Counted from the first letter of the stretch, positions 50,475 through 59,140 are shown. The stretch: 64,000 nucleotides of DNA from Actinacidiphila glaucinigra (GCF_900188405.1 NZ_FZOF01000001.1:372001-436000); one strand, 5' to 3'. Numbers and translations: made by a program. The notes: a model not told the origin generated them from the sequence alone.

Positions 50475-50779
50475 GCCGCCGCAGCCCCCTGCGCCTGGCC
50501 CGCGCCGCACCGGGCCCGGGCTTCACCTTCAGCTTCGACGGGCGCGACATCCCCGCGCACCCGGGCCAGTCCGTCGCCGCCGCCCTCTGGTCGGCCGGCG
50601 TCCTGTCCTGGCGCACCACCCGCGTCGACGGCGCCCCCCGCGGGGTCTTCTGCGGCATCGGCGTCTGCTTCGACTGCCTCGTCACGGTCAACGGCCGCCC
50701 GGGGCAGCGCGCCTGTGTCACCGCCGCGCACCCCGGCGACGTCGTCACCCCGCAGGCCGGCACGGGAGAGCTGCCGTGA
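50471..50779 (+). CDS. [2Fe-2S] ferredoxin-like dehydrogenase subunit
   Basis: The 102-aa protein is the small iron-sulfur subunit of the dehydrogenase. The cluster ligands are in CGIGVCFDCLV with a fourth Cys in QRACVTAAHPGD; FSFDGRDIPAHPGQSVAAAL is typical of the (2Fe-2S)-binding N-terminus of this family. The GTG start overlaps the TGA of the previous gene. Its own TGA overlaps a GTG beginning a degenerate frame, where the third subunit presumably once started directly. Confidence 0.88.
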   Translation: MSRRSPLRLARAAPGPGFTFSFDGRDIPAHPGQSVAAALWSAGVLSWRTTRVDGAPRGVFCGIGVCFDCLVTVNGRPGQRACVTAAHPGDVVTPQAGTGELP

Positions 50780-51228
50780 CCGCCCCCGGCGGGGCGGCGG
50801 CGCGGGCGGCGGTACGGCGGCACGTCGCGGCTGGGACGGGCGCGGGGAGTTGCCCGCCCCGGGGGCTTGGCCGACCAGCAGGTGCGTGCGGAGGAGTCGC
50901 CGTCCACGGCCGCGCCGGCCGTCCGGGACCCGTTCGGCCGGGGCACCGGATCGGGTGCGGGGGACGGCCGGGGCATGGCCGCGTCCCCTGGTGTGGTCCG
51001 CGGTGGGCGTCGCGCATCGGGCCCGCGGGGGAGGCGGGCACGAGCGGGGAAGGGCACGGGCCGGCCGTCGTGGGTGCCGGTCCGGCGGGGATCGCGGCCG
51101 CGCTGGACGCCGCGGACGCGGGCCTGCGCGTCGCACTGGTGGACGCCGTGCCGCAGGCGGGCGGGCGGTTCGGCCGGCAGCCCGCGTTGCCGGGCCTGCC
51201 GGGGTGCCGTCGCTGGAGGCGGATGTGA
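50776..51228 (+). pseudogene. Degenerate segment with partial copy of the FAD-binding start of the next gene
   Basis: This 450-bp stretch separates two subunit genes that are normally adjacent. An open frame from GTG 50776 ends in ATGTGA at 51228. Its first two thirds have poor coding character. The last part, from about 51045 to 51205, encodes AVVGAGPAGIAAALDAADAG and LRVALVDAVPQAGG, and is a near copy of 51231-51391 in the next gene. The two copies are offset by 185 bp and lie in different frames. I read it as a tandem duplication remnant, not a working gene, though a truncated flavin-binding peptide could be made. Confidence 0.6.
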
Positions 51229-51391
51229 CCGGGGAGAGGTACGGGCTGGCCGTCGTGGGTGCCGGTCCGGCGGGGATCGCGGCCGCGCTGGAGGCCGGGG
51301 ACGCGGGCCTGCGCGTCGCACTGGTGGACGCCGCGCCCCAGGCGGGCGGGCAGTTCTACCGGCAGCCCGCACCGGGCCTGCGGGCACGCAG
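51045..51391 (+). repeat. Imperfect tandem duplication, 185-bp offset
   Basis: The block near 51064 (GCCGTCGTGGGTGCCGGTCC) recurs at 51249, and similarity continues for about 160 bp with scattered substitutions, by eye nearly nine in ten bases the same. Because 185 is not a multiple of three, the duplication broke the frame. The second copy is the intact N-terminus of the FAD/NAD(P) oxidoreductase gene. Confidence 0.8.
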
Positions 51392-52559
51392 GCCTGGGGC
51401 CCTGCACCACGCGTGGGGTACCTGGCGGAGGCTGCGCGGGCGCCTCGAGGCCCATATCGAGGCGGGCCGCGTCACGCACCTCCCGGGGTGCCAGGTCTGG
51501 TGCCTGGAGCCGGGGTTCACCCTGCACACGCTGGAGGCCGGCGCGATCGGCGCGGACGGCGTGGTCCTGGCGACCGGGGGATACGAGAAGGTGCTGCCGT
51601 TCCCCGGCTGGACGCTGCCCGGGGTTGTCACGGCGGGCGGCGCGCAGGCGATGCTCAAGGGCGGTCTGGTGCTCCCCGGCCGTACGGTCGTCGTCGCCGG
51701 GACGGGGCCGCTGCTGCTGCCGGTCGCGGCGGGCCTCGCGGCGGCCGGGGCGCGCGTCGCGGCGCTCGCCGAGGCCGCCGACCCGCGCGACCTGCTGCGG
51801 CACGCCACCGCCGTACCCCTCGGCAAGGCCGTGGAGGGCGCCGTGTACGCCGCCCGCCTGGCCCGGCACGGGATCCGCGTGCGCTGGCGGCACACGGTCG
51901 TCGCCGCCCACGGCGTGGACCGCGTCGAGGCGGTCACCCTGGCCGGGCCCGACGGCGCACGGCGCCGTGTCGCCTGCGACGCCCTCGCCGTCGGCCACGG
52001 ACTGCTGCCGCACACCGACCTCGCCGGCTCCTTCGAGGTGGACGCGGAACAGCGCACCCCCACCCCCGGCGTCTGGGCCGCCGGCGAGGTCACCGGCGTC
52101 GGCGGCGCCGAACTCGCCCTCGCCGAGGGGGAGATCGCCGGACGATCCGCCGCCGCCCGGCTGCGCGGCCGGGAGCCCGACCCCGCGGCGTGGGCGACCG
52201 CCGCCCGCCGCCGCGAGCGGCTGCGGCGGTTCGCCGCCGTGCTCGACGCCGTCTACCGCCTGCCCGGCGACTGGGCGGAGTCCGCCGTCACCGACGACAC
52301 CGTGGTGTGCCGCTGCGAGGAGGTGCCCGCCTCCGCCGTCCGCGAGGCCGTCCGCGACCTCGGCGCTGGCGACCTGCGCACCGTCAAGCTGCTCACCCGC
52401 GCCGGGATGGGCTGGTGCCAGGGCCGTGTCTGCGGCCCCGGCGTCGCCGCCGTCGCCGGATGCCCCTTCACCGACCCCGGGCGGCCCCTCGCCCGGCCCG
52501 TGCCGCTCGGCCTGCTGGCCGGCCAGGCAGACGAAGAGGAAGAGAGGGAACAGCCATGA
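51225..52559 (+). CDS. NAD(P)/FAD-dependent oxidoreductase subunit with BFD-like [2Fe-2S] domain
   Basis: The 444-aa protein starts with LAVVGAGPAGIAAALEAGDA (FAD fold), has a second nucleotide fold (VVVAGTGPLLLPVAAGLAAA), and TPGVWAAGEVTGVGGAELAL. It ends with a BFD-like iron-sulfur domain, CRCEEVPASAVREAV, then GMGWCQGRVCGPGVA. This is the large subunit of three-part D-hydroxyproline/opine dehydrogenases. GTG 51225 overlaps the ATGTGA that ends the degenerate upstream frame; no strong ribosome binding site is seen, so translation may depend on coupling. The ATG of the next gene overlaps its stop. Confidence 0.88.
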   Translation: MTGERYGLAVVGAGPAGIAAALEAGDAGLRVALVDAAPQAGGQFYRQPAPGLRARRPGALHHAWGTWRRLRGRLEAHIEAGRVTHLPGCQVWCLEPGFTLHTLEAGAIGADGVVLATGGYEKVLPFPGWTLPGVVTAGGAQAMLKGGLVLPGRTVVVAGTGPLLLPVAAGLAAAGARVAALAEAADPRDLLRHATAVPLGKAVEGAVYAARLARHGIRVRWRHTVVAAHGVDRVEAVTLAGPDGARRRVACDALAVGHGLLPHTDLAGSFEVDAEQRTPTPGVWAAGEVTGVGGAELALAEGEIAGRSAAARLRGREPDPAAWATAARRRERLRRFAAVLDAVYRLPGDWAESAVTDDTVVCRCEEVPASAVREAVRDLGAGDLRTVKLLTRAGMGWCQGRVCGPGVAAVAGCPFTDPGRPLARPVPLGLLAGQADEEEEREQP

Positions 52560-53455
52560 ACAGCACCCCCGACCGTCCGTGGCGCGGCGTGCTCGTCGCC
52601 ACCGCCCTGCCGCTGCGCGCCGAGGACATGTCCGTCGACTACGAGGCCTACGCCGCCCATTGCGCCTGGCTGGTGGCGAACGGCTGCGACGGCGTCGTGC
52701 CCAACGGCTCGCTCGGCGAGTACCAGGTCCTGACCCCCGCCGAGCGCGCGCGGGTCGTGGAGACGGCCGTCGCCGCGATCGGCGGCGAGCGCGTCGTACC
52801 GGGCGTCGCCGCGTACGGCTCCGGCGAGGCGCGCCGCTGGGCCGAGCACGCCGCCGACGCCGGATGCTCGGCCGTGATGCTGCTGCCGCCCAACGCCTAC
52901 CGCGCGGACGAGCGTTCCGTGCACGCCCACTACGCCGAGGTCGCACGGGCCGGGCTGCCGGTCGTCGCGTACAACAACCCCTACGACACCAAGGTCGACC
53001 TGACCCCGCGCCTGCTCGCGGAACTGCACGAGGCGGGCCACATCAAGGCCGTGAAGGAGTTCAGCGGCGACGTGCGCCGCGCCTGGGAGCTGGCCGAGCT
53101 CGCCCCGGAACTCGACCTGGTGATCGGCGCGGACGACGTGCTGCTCGAACTGGCCGCCGCGGGCGCCAAGGGCTGGGTCGCGGGCTACCCCAACGCCCTG
53201 CCCCGGGCGTGCGGCGAGCTCTTCCGCGCCGCGGTCGCCGGGGACACCGGGACCGCGCTGCCGCTCTACCGGTCGCTGCACCCGCTGCTGCGCTGGGACT
53301 CCAGGACGGAGTTCGTCCAGGCCATCAAGCTGTCGATGGACCTCGCCGGACGGTACGGGGGCCCCTGCCGCCCGCCGCGCGTGCCGCTGCTTCCGGAGCA
53401 GGAGAAGGACGTCCGGGCCGCCACCGAGGCCGCGATCGCCGCCGGCCTGGCGTAG
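52556..53455 (+). CDS. DHDPS-family deaminase/aldolase (hydroxyproline pathway)
   Basis: The 299-aa TIM-barrel protein belongs to the dihydrodipicolinate synthase family. The Schiff-base lysine is in IKAVKEFSGD, the tyrosine in VVAYNNPYDTK, and the pyruvate-site region is PNGSLGEYQVLTPAER. Next to a hydroxyproline epimerase and the three-part dehydrogenase it most likely acts as pyrroline-4-hydroxy-2-carboxylate deaminase, giving alpha-ketoglutarate semialdehyde. That is inference from context; a true lysine-pathway DapA is unlikely here. The start overlaps the upstream stop (ATGA). Confidence 0.85.
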   Translation: MNSTPDRPWRGVLVATALPLRAEDMSVDYEAYAAHCAWLVANGCDGVVPNGSLGEYQVLTPAERARVVETAVAAIGGERVVPGVAAYGSGEARRWAEHAADAGCSAVMLLPPNAYRADERSVHAHYAEVARAGLPVVAYNNPYDTKVDLTPRLLAELHEAGHIKAVKEFSGDVRRAWELAELAPELDLVIGADDVLLELAAAGAKGWVAGYPNALPRACGELFRAAVAGDTGTALPLYRSLHPLLRWDSRTEFVQAIKLSMDLAGRYGGPCRPPRVPLLPEQEKDVRAATEAAIAAGLA

Positions 53456-53519
53456 CCACCCGGGCCGCGGCTCCCGGGCCGCGGCCCCGGCACCCCACCC
53501 ACGAGGAGGACACACCCCC

Positions 53520-54521
53520 ATGCGCAGCAAACTCGTCCTGCACGCGGTGGACTCCCACACCGAGGGCATGCCCACCCGCGTCGTCACCGGCGGCATCGGC
53601 ACCGTCCCCGGCGCCACCATGAACGAACGCCGCCTCCACTTCCGCGACCACCTCGACCACATCCGGCACCTGCTCATGGACGAACCGCGCGGCCACGCCG
53701 CGATGAGCGGGGCGATCCTGCAGCCGCCCACCCGCCCGGACGCCGACTACGGCGTGATCTACATCGAGGTCTCCGGCTACCTGCCGATGTGCGGGCACGG
53801 CACGATCGGCGTGGCGACCGTCCTCGTCGAGACCGGCATGGTGCCGGTGACCGAGCCCGTCACCACGGTCCGCCTGGACACCCCGGCCGGCCTGGTCGTG
53901 GCGGAGGTCGCCGTCAGCGACGGCGCGGCGACCGCCGTGACCCTGCGCAACGTCCCCTCGTTCAGCGTCGCGCTGGACCGCAAGGCCGTCCTCGCCGACG
54001 GCCGCACCGTCACCTACGACCTCGCCTACGGCGGCAACTTCTACGCGATCCTGCCCCTGGACTCCTTCGGCCTGCCCTTCGACCGGTCCCGCAAGGACGA
54101 CATCCTCGCCGCCGGCCTCGCGCTGATGGACGCCATCAACGCCGAGGGGCCGCCCGTCCACCCGGAGGACCCCACCATCCGCGGCTGCAAGCACGTCCAG
54201 TTGCTGGCGCCCGGCTCCACGGCGGTCCGCTCGCGGCACGCCATGGCCATCCACCCCGGCTGGTTCGACCGCTCGCCCTGCGGCACCGGCACGAGCGCGC
54301 GCATGGCGCAGCTGCACGCCCGCGGCGAACTGCCCCTGCGGCAGGACTTCGTGAACGAGTCCTTCATCGGCACGCACTTCACCGGGCGGCTCACCGGCAC
54401 CACCGAGGTGGCCGGCCTGCCCGCCGTGCTGCCGTCCGTCACGGGCCGCGCCTGGATCACCGGCACGGCCCAGTACCTGCTGGACCCGTCGGACCCGTTC
54501 CCCGCCGGATTCGTCCTCTAG
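53520..54521 (+). CDS. Proline racemase family, 4-hydroxyproline epimerase
   Basis: The 333-aa enzyme has both catalytic cysteines of racemases/epimerases: MCGHGTIG (near residue 91) and SPCGTGTSARMA (near 258), so it is not the dehydratase type in which one is Thr. The start HAVDSHTEGMPTRVVTGG is characteristic. In this operon it should convert trans-4-hydroxy-L-proline to cis-4-hydroxy-D-proline, the substrate of the dehydrogenase. A GAGGAGG lies close before ATG 53520. The gene follows the deaminase after 64 bp containing two copies of CCGGGCCGCGGC-like sequence. Confidence 0.88.
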   Translation: MRSKLVLHAVDSHTEGMPTRVVTGGIGTVPGATMNERRLHFRDHLDHIRHLLMDEPRGHAAMSGAILQPPTRPDADYGVIYIEVSGYLPMCGHGTIGVATVLVETGMVPVTEPVTTVRLDTPAGLVVAEVAVSDGAATAVTLRNVPSFSVALDRKAVLADGRTVTYDLAYGGNFYAILPLDSFGLPFDRSRKDDILAAGLALMDAINAEGPPVHPEDPTIRGCKHVQLLAPGSTAVRSRHAMAIHPGWFDRSPCGTGTSARMAQLHARGELPLRQDFVNESFIGTHFTGRLTGTTEVAGLPAVLPSVTGRAWITGTAQYLLDPSDPFPAGFVL

Positions 54522-54579
54522 CACCCCGGACACCGATACTGGTCGCATACATGCCACGTCGCCGAGGAGGAGCCACCGC

Positions 54580-55251
54580 ATGGCAGCGCACGACGGGCCC
54601 GCCCTGCCCGCCCTCGGCGGGCAGCGCACCGGCAGTTACCGCGAGCTCGTCGCGGACGCCCTGCGCGCGGCGCTGGTCGCGGGGGAGCTCCGCCCCGGTG
54701 AGGTGCACTCGGTGCCCGCGCTGGCGGGCCGCTTCGGCATCTCCGCCACGCCCGTCCGCGAGGCGCTGCTGGACCTGGCCAAGGAGGGGCTGCTCGACCC
54801 GGTGCCCAACAAGGGCTTCCGGGTGACCGCGGTCTCCGACCGGCAGCTCGACGAGTACACCCACATCCGCTCCCTCATCGAGATCCCGACCGTCACCGGC
54901 CTCGCCTCCACCGCCGACGCCACGGCGCTGGAGGCGCTGCGCCCGGCCGCCGAGGAGATCGTCACCGCCGCCGCGGCCGGCGACCTCATCGCCTACGTGG
55001 AGGCCGACCGCCGGTTCCACCTCGGCCTGCTCGCGCTCGCCGGCAACGAGCACCTGGTCGAGGTCGTCGGCGACCTGCGCAAGCGCTCCCGGCTGTACGG
55101 CCTCACGGCCCTCGCCGAGCGCGGCCTGCTCCGGGCCTCCGCGGAGGAGCACCTGGAACTGCTGGACGTCCTCCTGGCCCGCGACGGCGCCGCCGTACAG
55201 GCCGTCATGACCCGTCATCTCGGACACGTCAGGGGCCTGTGGGCGCGCTGA
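54580..55251 (+). CDS. GntR family (FCD) regulator
   Basis: The 223-aa regulator has an N-terminal GntR winged helix (YRELVADALRAALVAGEL, ALAGRFGISATPVREALLDL) and a C-terminal FCD ligand domain (HIRSLIEIPTVTGLA, DRRFHLGLLALAGNEHLVEV, AVQAVMTRHLGHVRGL). It ends the hydroxyproline gene group and very likely controls it in response to a pathway acid. Its ATG at 54580 follows GAGGAGG. The sequence ahead of it (GGTCGCATACATGCC, 54541-54555) contains an AT-step palindrome of the GntR-operator type. Confidence 0.88.
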   Translation: MAAHDGPALPALGGQRTGSYRELVADALRAALVAGELRPGEVHSVPALAGRFGISATPVREALLDLAKEGLLDPVPNKGFRVTAVSDRQLDEYTHIRSLIEIPTVTGLASTADATALEALRPAAEEIVTAAAAGDLIAYVEADRRFHLGLLALAGNEHLVEVVGDLRKRSRLYGLTALAERGLLRASAEEHLELLDVLLARDGAAVQAVMTRHLGHVRGLWAR

Positions 55252-55940
55252 CCGGCGGAGGCGGCCCGGGGCCGTTCTTCGCCGTACGCACCGGGCCGGG
55301 GGAGCCGCGGGCGGAGGGGTTCGTGCCGCTGGCGGAGGTGTACGCCGGGCGGCCGTCGCCCGCGCTCACCGGACGGGTGGCGGAGGTCGGGCGGCGGCTC
55401 GGCACACCGGAGCGGCGCGTCGCCGCCTCGCTGGCCCAGCAGGGGCTGGCCGCGCGGCTGTGGTCCGTCGCGCTCGGCCCGGCGGCGCTGACCGGCCGTA
55501 TGCCCGACCTGTCCGGCGGACGCCTGTGGTGGCACCCCGGCCGGTCCACCCCGGACGAGCTGTGGCTGCCGGACGACGCCCCGCAGGTGCCCGCCGGCCG
55601 GCTGCGCGAGGACGTGCTCCTGGGCCACCTGGTGCCCCTCTGCGAGTCCGTGCACGCGGTGTCGGGCGTCGCGCCCGGACTGCTGTGGGGCAACGCCGCC
55701 TCGGCCCTCGCCGGCACCCTGAGGGTGCTGCGCTCCTGGTGCCTGGGGGAGGGCGCCCGGCCCGGCGCGGCGGCCCGTGCCGTCGCGCTGACGGAGGAGC
55801 TGATGGCGGACCCCCTGCTGCGCGACGCCGGCGACCTCCGCCGCACCGGACCGGGCGCACCCGCCTACGTCCGCCGCAGTTGCTGCCTGTACTACCGCGT
55901 GCCCGGCGGCGGACTGTGCGGGGACTGCGCGCTGCGCTGA
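55239..55940 (+). CDS. FhuF-like (2Fe-2S) ferric reductase protein
   Basis: The 233-aa protein has the C-terminal cysteine signature of FhuF-type ferric iron reductases: RRSCCLYYRV, then LCGDCALR, four Cys binding a [2Fe-2S] cluster. The rest is helical and Ala/Leu-rich (VPLCESVHAVSGVAPGLLWG, NAASALAGTLRVLRSW). FhuF-like proteins release iron from siderophores in the cytosol. No siderophore gene is adjacent. Its GTG start lies 13 bp inside the end of the GntR gene in another frame, so the two are co-transcribed, an odd pairing for an amino acid regulator. Confidence 0.85.
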   Translation: MGALTGGGGPGPFFAVRTGPGEPRAEGFVPLAEVYAGRPSPALTGRVAEVGRRLGTPERRVAASLAQQGLAARLWSVALGPAALTGRMPDLSGGRLWWHPGRSTPDELWLPDDAPQVPAGRLREDVLLGHLVPLCESVHAVSGVAPGLLWGNAASALAGTLRVLRSWCLGEGARPGAAARAVALTEELMADPLLRDAGDLRRTGPGAPAYVRRSCCLYYRVPGGGLCGDCALR

Positions 55941-56085
55941 GGGCCGGCCGGCCGTCGGCGGACGCCCCGTCGAAATCCCGGTGACCAGGAACTATCCATG
56001 TGGGCATAGAAGTTGATGATGTGGAAAGCTGTCGTCAGCGGTGCCGGGTCAGGGCCCGGCCGGCCGCCGAGAGGAGCGCAGCGTG

Positions 56086-56877
56086 ATGGAGAACGGCTTC
56101 CGCGCCGAGGAGATCGACACCGGCAGGCCGCACCCCGCGCGGATCTACGACTACCTGCTGGGCGGCAAGGACAACTACGAGGTCGACCGCAAGGCCGCCG
56201 ACGCCCTCGCCGTCGCGGCGCCCGAGGTGAGGATCGGCGTCCGCGCCAACCGGGCCTTCATGCGCCGCGCCGTCCGGCACGTGGTCGCGAGCGGCGTCCG
56301 CCAGGTCCTCGACATCGGCACCGGCCTGCCCACCTCCCCCAACGTGCACGAGATCGCCCAAGAGGTGTCGGCCGACGTCCGCATCGCGTACGTCGACAAC
56401 GACCCGATCGTGAACACCCACGCCAACGCCCTGCTCAGCCGCTCGGCCGCCACCAGCGTGGTGCTCGCCGACCTGCGCGACCCCCGGGCCGTCCTGGACC
56501 ACCCCGAGGTCCGGCGGGTCATCGACTTCGACGAACCGGTCGCCCTGCTCCTCGTCGCCGTCCTCCACTTCCTCACCGACGCGGAGAAGCCCGCGGAGGT
56601 GGTCGCCACCCTGCGCGACGCGCTGCCGAAGGGCAGCTACGTGGTGCTCTCGCACGCCACCGGCGACTTCGCCGACCGCAGCGACGCCCAGGCCGTCTAC
56701 AACAACGCCACCGCGACCCTGAACCTGCGCTCCCGTTCCGAGGTCGAGCGGCTCTTCGACGGCTTCGAGCTGGAGGAGCCGGGCCTCGTCCAGGTCCCCT
56801 TCTGGCGCCCCGAGGCCCCCGTCCCGCCGCGCTCCGGAGAGATCGGCTTCTACGGCGGCGTCGCCCGCCGCGGCTAG
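56086..56877 (+). CDS. SAM-dependent methyltransferase (DUF574 type)
   Basis: The 263-aa protein is one of the many Streptomyces DUF574/SAV2177-like methyltransferases. The SAM-binding loop is QVLDIGTGLPTSPNVHEIAQ and the acidic strand is RIAYVDNDPIVNTHA; the N-terminal IDTGRPHPARIYDYLLGGKD is diagnostic. The substrate is unknown. ATG 56086 is chosen after GAGGAG; a GTG one codon earlier is possible. It converges with the SRPBCC gene, 17 bp away, with an inverted repeat (CCCGCC/GGCGGG) spanning the gap. Confidence 0.9.
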   Translation: MENGFRAEEIDTGRPHPARIYDYLLGGKDNYEVDRKAADALAVAAPEVRIGVRANRAFMRRAVRHVVASGVRQVLDIGTGLPTSPNVHEIAQEVSADVRIAYVDNDPIVNTHANALLSRSAATSVVLADLRDPRAVLDHPEVRRVIDFDEPVALLLVAVLHFLTDAEKPAEVVATLRDALPKGSYVVLSHATGDFADRSDAQAVYNNATATLNLRSRSEVERLFDGFELEEPGLVQVPFWRPEAPVPPRSGEIGFYGGVARRG

Positions 56878-56894
56878 CGGGACCCGCCCGTTCT

Positions 56895-57353
56895 TCAGGC
56901 GGGCCGGTCCAGCCGGGCCTTGAGGACCCGCGCTCTGGCCCGCTGGACCGCCCCCGCCTGGGAGGCGGCGAAGCGCAGCAGGCCGGGCGGCGTACGCAGG
57001 CGCAGGGTGTCGGTGACGATGCTGCCGGCGCCGTCGCGCTCGATGGCGAAGCGGTAGCCCATGCGGACCCGGGCCGGGCTGCGGACCTCGCCGGAGATCT
57101 CGGCGGAGTGCGGCAGCCGGTCCGGGACGGCGACGAGCGTCACGCCGATGACGTTGTCGTGCCGCAGCAGGCCCAGGAACCGGAACCGCTCCACGGCCGT
57201 GTAGTGCACGCTCCCGCCGCTGAGGTGCACATCGCGCACGTCGACGAGGAGCGGCGACAGCCCGATGTAGTGCGTCGGCTCGGCCAGGTGCGCGTAGACC
57301 TCCTCCGGGGGCGCGGCCACCCGGAAGGTGTGCTCCAGTTCGGTGGACGGCAT
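56895..57353 (-). CDS. SRPBCC (polyketide cyclase/START-like) protein
   Basis: The 152-aa protein has the helix-grip fold signature: ELEHTFRVAAPPEEVYAHLA at the start, SVHYTAVERFRFLG in the middle, and a long C-terminal helix (LLRFAASQAGAVQRARARVL). These proteins hold hydrophobic ligands; no polyketide genes are near. ATG 57351-57353 follows GAGGAGGGG. Located between the methyltransferase and glnA genes, it shows no evident link to either. Confidence 0.82.
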   Translation of the reverse strand: MPSTELEHTFRVAAPPEEVYAHLAEPTHYIGLSPLLVDVRDVHLSGGSVHYTAVERFRFLGLLRHDNVIGVTLVAVPDRLPHSAEISGEVRSPARVRMGYRFAIERDGAGSIVTDTLRLRTPPGLLRFAASQAGAVQRARARVLKARLDRPA

Positions 57354-57440
57354 CGCGGACCCCTCCTCGGCACGGCACCCGGCACGGGGATCCTCCCACC
57401 GCGGCGCGCGCCGCACACCGGCTTCCGGGACGGGAAAGCC

Positions 57441-57477
57441 GTCGGCCGGCTCTCCTGGAGGAGGAGAGCCGGCCGAC
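57441..57477. terminator. Terminator downstream of glnA
   Basis: GTCGGCCGGCTCTCC (57441-57455) pairs perfectly with GGAGAGCCGGCCGAC (57463-57477) around a 7-base loop. It lies 52 bp beyond the glnA stop on the minus strand and upstream of the SRPBCC gene, so it ends the glnA transcript and isolates the next gene. Confidence 0.85.
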
Positions 57478-57528
57478 GGGTGGCGCACGGTCCGGGCGGG
57501 CGGTTCCCCGCTCCGGCCCGGGGCCGCA

Positions 57529-58941
57529 TCAGATGTCGAAGTAGAGCTCGAACTCGTGCGGGTGCGGCCGCAGCGCGATCGGGGCGATCTCGTTGACCCG
57601 CTTGTAGTCGATCCACGTCTCGATCAGGTCGGAGGTGAAGACCCCGCCCTGGAGGAGGAACTCGTGGTCGTCCTCGAGGGACTCCAGGACCGCCGAGAGC
57701 GAGGTCGGGACCTGCGGGACGCCCGCGTGCTCCTCGGGGGCGAGCTCGTAGAGGTCCTTGTCGACGGGCTCGGCCGGCTCGATCTTGTTCTTGATGCCGT
57801 CGAGGCCCGCGAGCAGCAGCGCCGAGAACGCCAGGTACGGGTTGCCGGAGGAGTCCGGGGCGCGGAACTCGATGCGCTTGGCCTTGGGGTTCGCACCCGT
57901 GATCGGGATGCGGATGGCCGCGGAGCGGTTGCGCTGCGAGTAGACCAGGTTGACCGGGGCCTCGAAGCCGGGGACCAGGCGGTGGTAGGAGTTCACCGTG
58001 GGGTTGGTGAAGGCCAGCAGCGCCGGGGCGTGCTTGAGGATGCCGCCGATGTAGTAGCGGGCGGTGTCGGACAGGCCCGCGTAGCCCTGCTCGTCGTAGA
58101 ACAGCGGGGCGCCGTTGGTCCACAGCGACTGGTGGACGTGCATGCCGGAGCCGTTGTCACCGAAGATCGGCTTGGGCATGAAGGTCGCGGTCTTGCCGGC
58201 ACGCCAGGCGACGTTCTTCACGATGTACTTGAAGAGCATCAGGTCGTCGGCCGCGGCGAGCAGCGTGTTGAACTTGTAGTTGATCTCGGCCTGGCCGGCG
58301 GTGCCCACCTCGTGGTGCTGGCGCTCGACCTGGAGGCCGGACTTCATCAGCTCGAGGGTGATCTCGGCGCGCAGGTCGGCGAAGTGGTCGACCGGCGGGA
58401 CCGGGAAGTAGCCGCCCTTGTACTTGACCTTGTAACCGCGGTTGTCCTGCTCCGCACCGCTGTTCCAGGCGCCGGCCTCGGAGTCGATGTGGTAGAAGGA
58501 CTGGTTCGCGCTGGTCTCGAAGCGGACGCTGTCGAAGACGTAGAACTCCGCCTCGGGGCCGAAGTACGCGGTGTCGGCGATGCCGGAGGAGGCGAGGTAG
58601 GCCTCGGCCTTCTTCGCCACGTTCCGCGGGTCACGGCTGTACTGCTCGCCGGTGATCGGGTCGTGGATGAAGAAGTTGACGTTGAGCGTGGAGTCCCGGC
58701 GGAACGGGTCCAGCTTGGCCGTGGAGAGGTCCGGCACCAGAGCCATGTCGGACTCGTGGATGGCCTGGAAGCCGCGGATCGAGGACCCGTCGAACATCAG
58801 CTGCTCGTCGGGGTCGAAGGACTCGACCGGGACCGTGAAGTGCTGCATCACACCGGGCAGGTCGCAGAACCGGACGTCCACGAACTTGACGTCGTTGTCC
58901 GAGATGAACTTCTTCACCTCGTCGGCGTTTTGGAACGACAT
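57529..58941 (-). CDS. glnA: Glutamine synthetase I
   Basis: The 470-aa dodecameric enzyme is the main glutamine synthetase. Motifs include [58 protein letters not shown] (ATP site) and [18 protein letters not shown]. The adenylylation tyrosine lies in DLYELAPEE, so GlnE (encoded at 14583) can modify it. ATG 58939-58941 follows GGAGGAG; a frame extension upstream is ignored. A full GlnR-type box is 97 bp further upstream (59038-59075). Confidence 0.97.
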   Translation of the reverse strand: MSFQNADEVKKFISDNDVKFVDVRFCDLPGVMQHFTVPVESFDPDEQLMFDGSSIRGFQAIHESDMALVPDLSTAKLDPFRRDSTLNVNFFIHDPITGEQYSRDPRNVAKKAEAYLASSGIADTAYFGPEAEFYVFDSVRFETSANQSFYHIDSEAGAWNSGAEQDNRGYKVKYKGGYFPVPPVDHFADLRAEITLELMKSGLQVERQHHEVGTAGQAEINYKFNTLLAAADDLMLFKYIVKNVAWRAGKTATFMPKPIFGDNGSGMHVHQSLWTNGAPLFYDEQGYAGLSDTARYYIGGILKHAPALLAFTNPTVNSYHRLVPGFEAPVNLVYSQRNRSAAIRIPITGANPKAKRIEFRAPDSSGNPYLAFSALLLAGLDGIKNKIEPAEPVDKDLYELAPEEHAGVPQVPTSLSAVLESLEDDHEFLLQGGVFTSDLIETWIDYKRVNEIAPIALRPHPHEFELYFDI

Positions 58942-59037
58942 CCAACTCCTCCTTGGCCCGGCCCGGGAGGCCGGATTGCAGCTCATGGGTGCGACCAGTG
59001 CGGTGGCGCACGTTGGTGCCGACCATAGAGATCGGGC

Positions 59038-59075
59038 ATTTCCCTCTCGTGACCCATTTGTTTCTTGCAGGTTAA
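59038..59075 (-). promoter_or_regulatory. GlnR-type binding box upstream of glnA
   Basis: On the minus strand the half-elements TTAAC-N6-GAAAC-N6-GTCAC-N6-GAAAT span exactly 38 bp. The second and third match the GTNAC/GAAAC consensus fully. Position and order correspond to the known GlnR control of glnA in Streptomyces. The box ends 65 bp before the RDD gene on the other strand, so it might influence both. Confidence 0.85.
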
Positions 59076-59140
59076 CCGAGCCGCCGCACGGGTGCCGGGT
59101 CGGACGCGGGCGCCCCGGGGCGGGGGGTTACCGTGGAGCC

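Noticed and set aside
52556..53455. Dihydrodipicolinate synthase for lysine biosynthesis (dapA)
   Set aside because: The overlap with dehydrogenase subunit genes and the neighbouring epimerase point to hydroxyproline catabolism. No lysine pathway genes are nearby.
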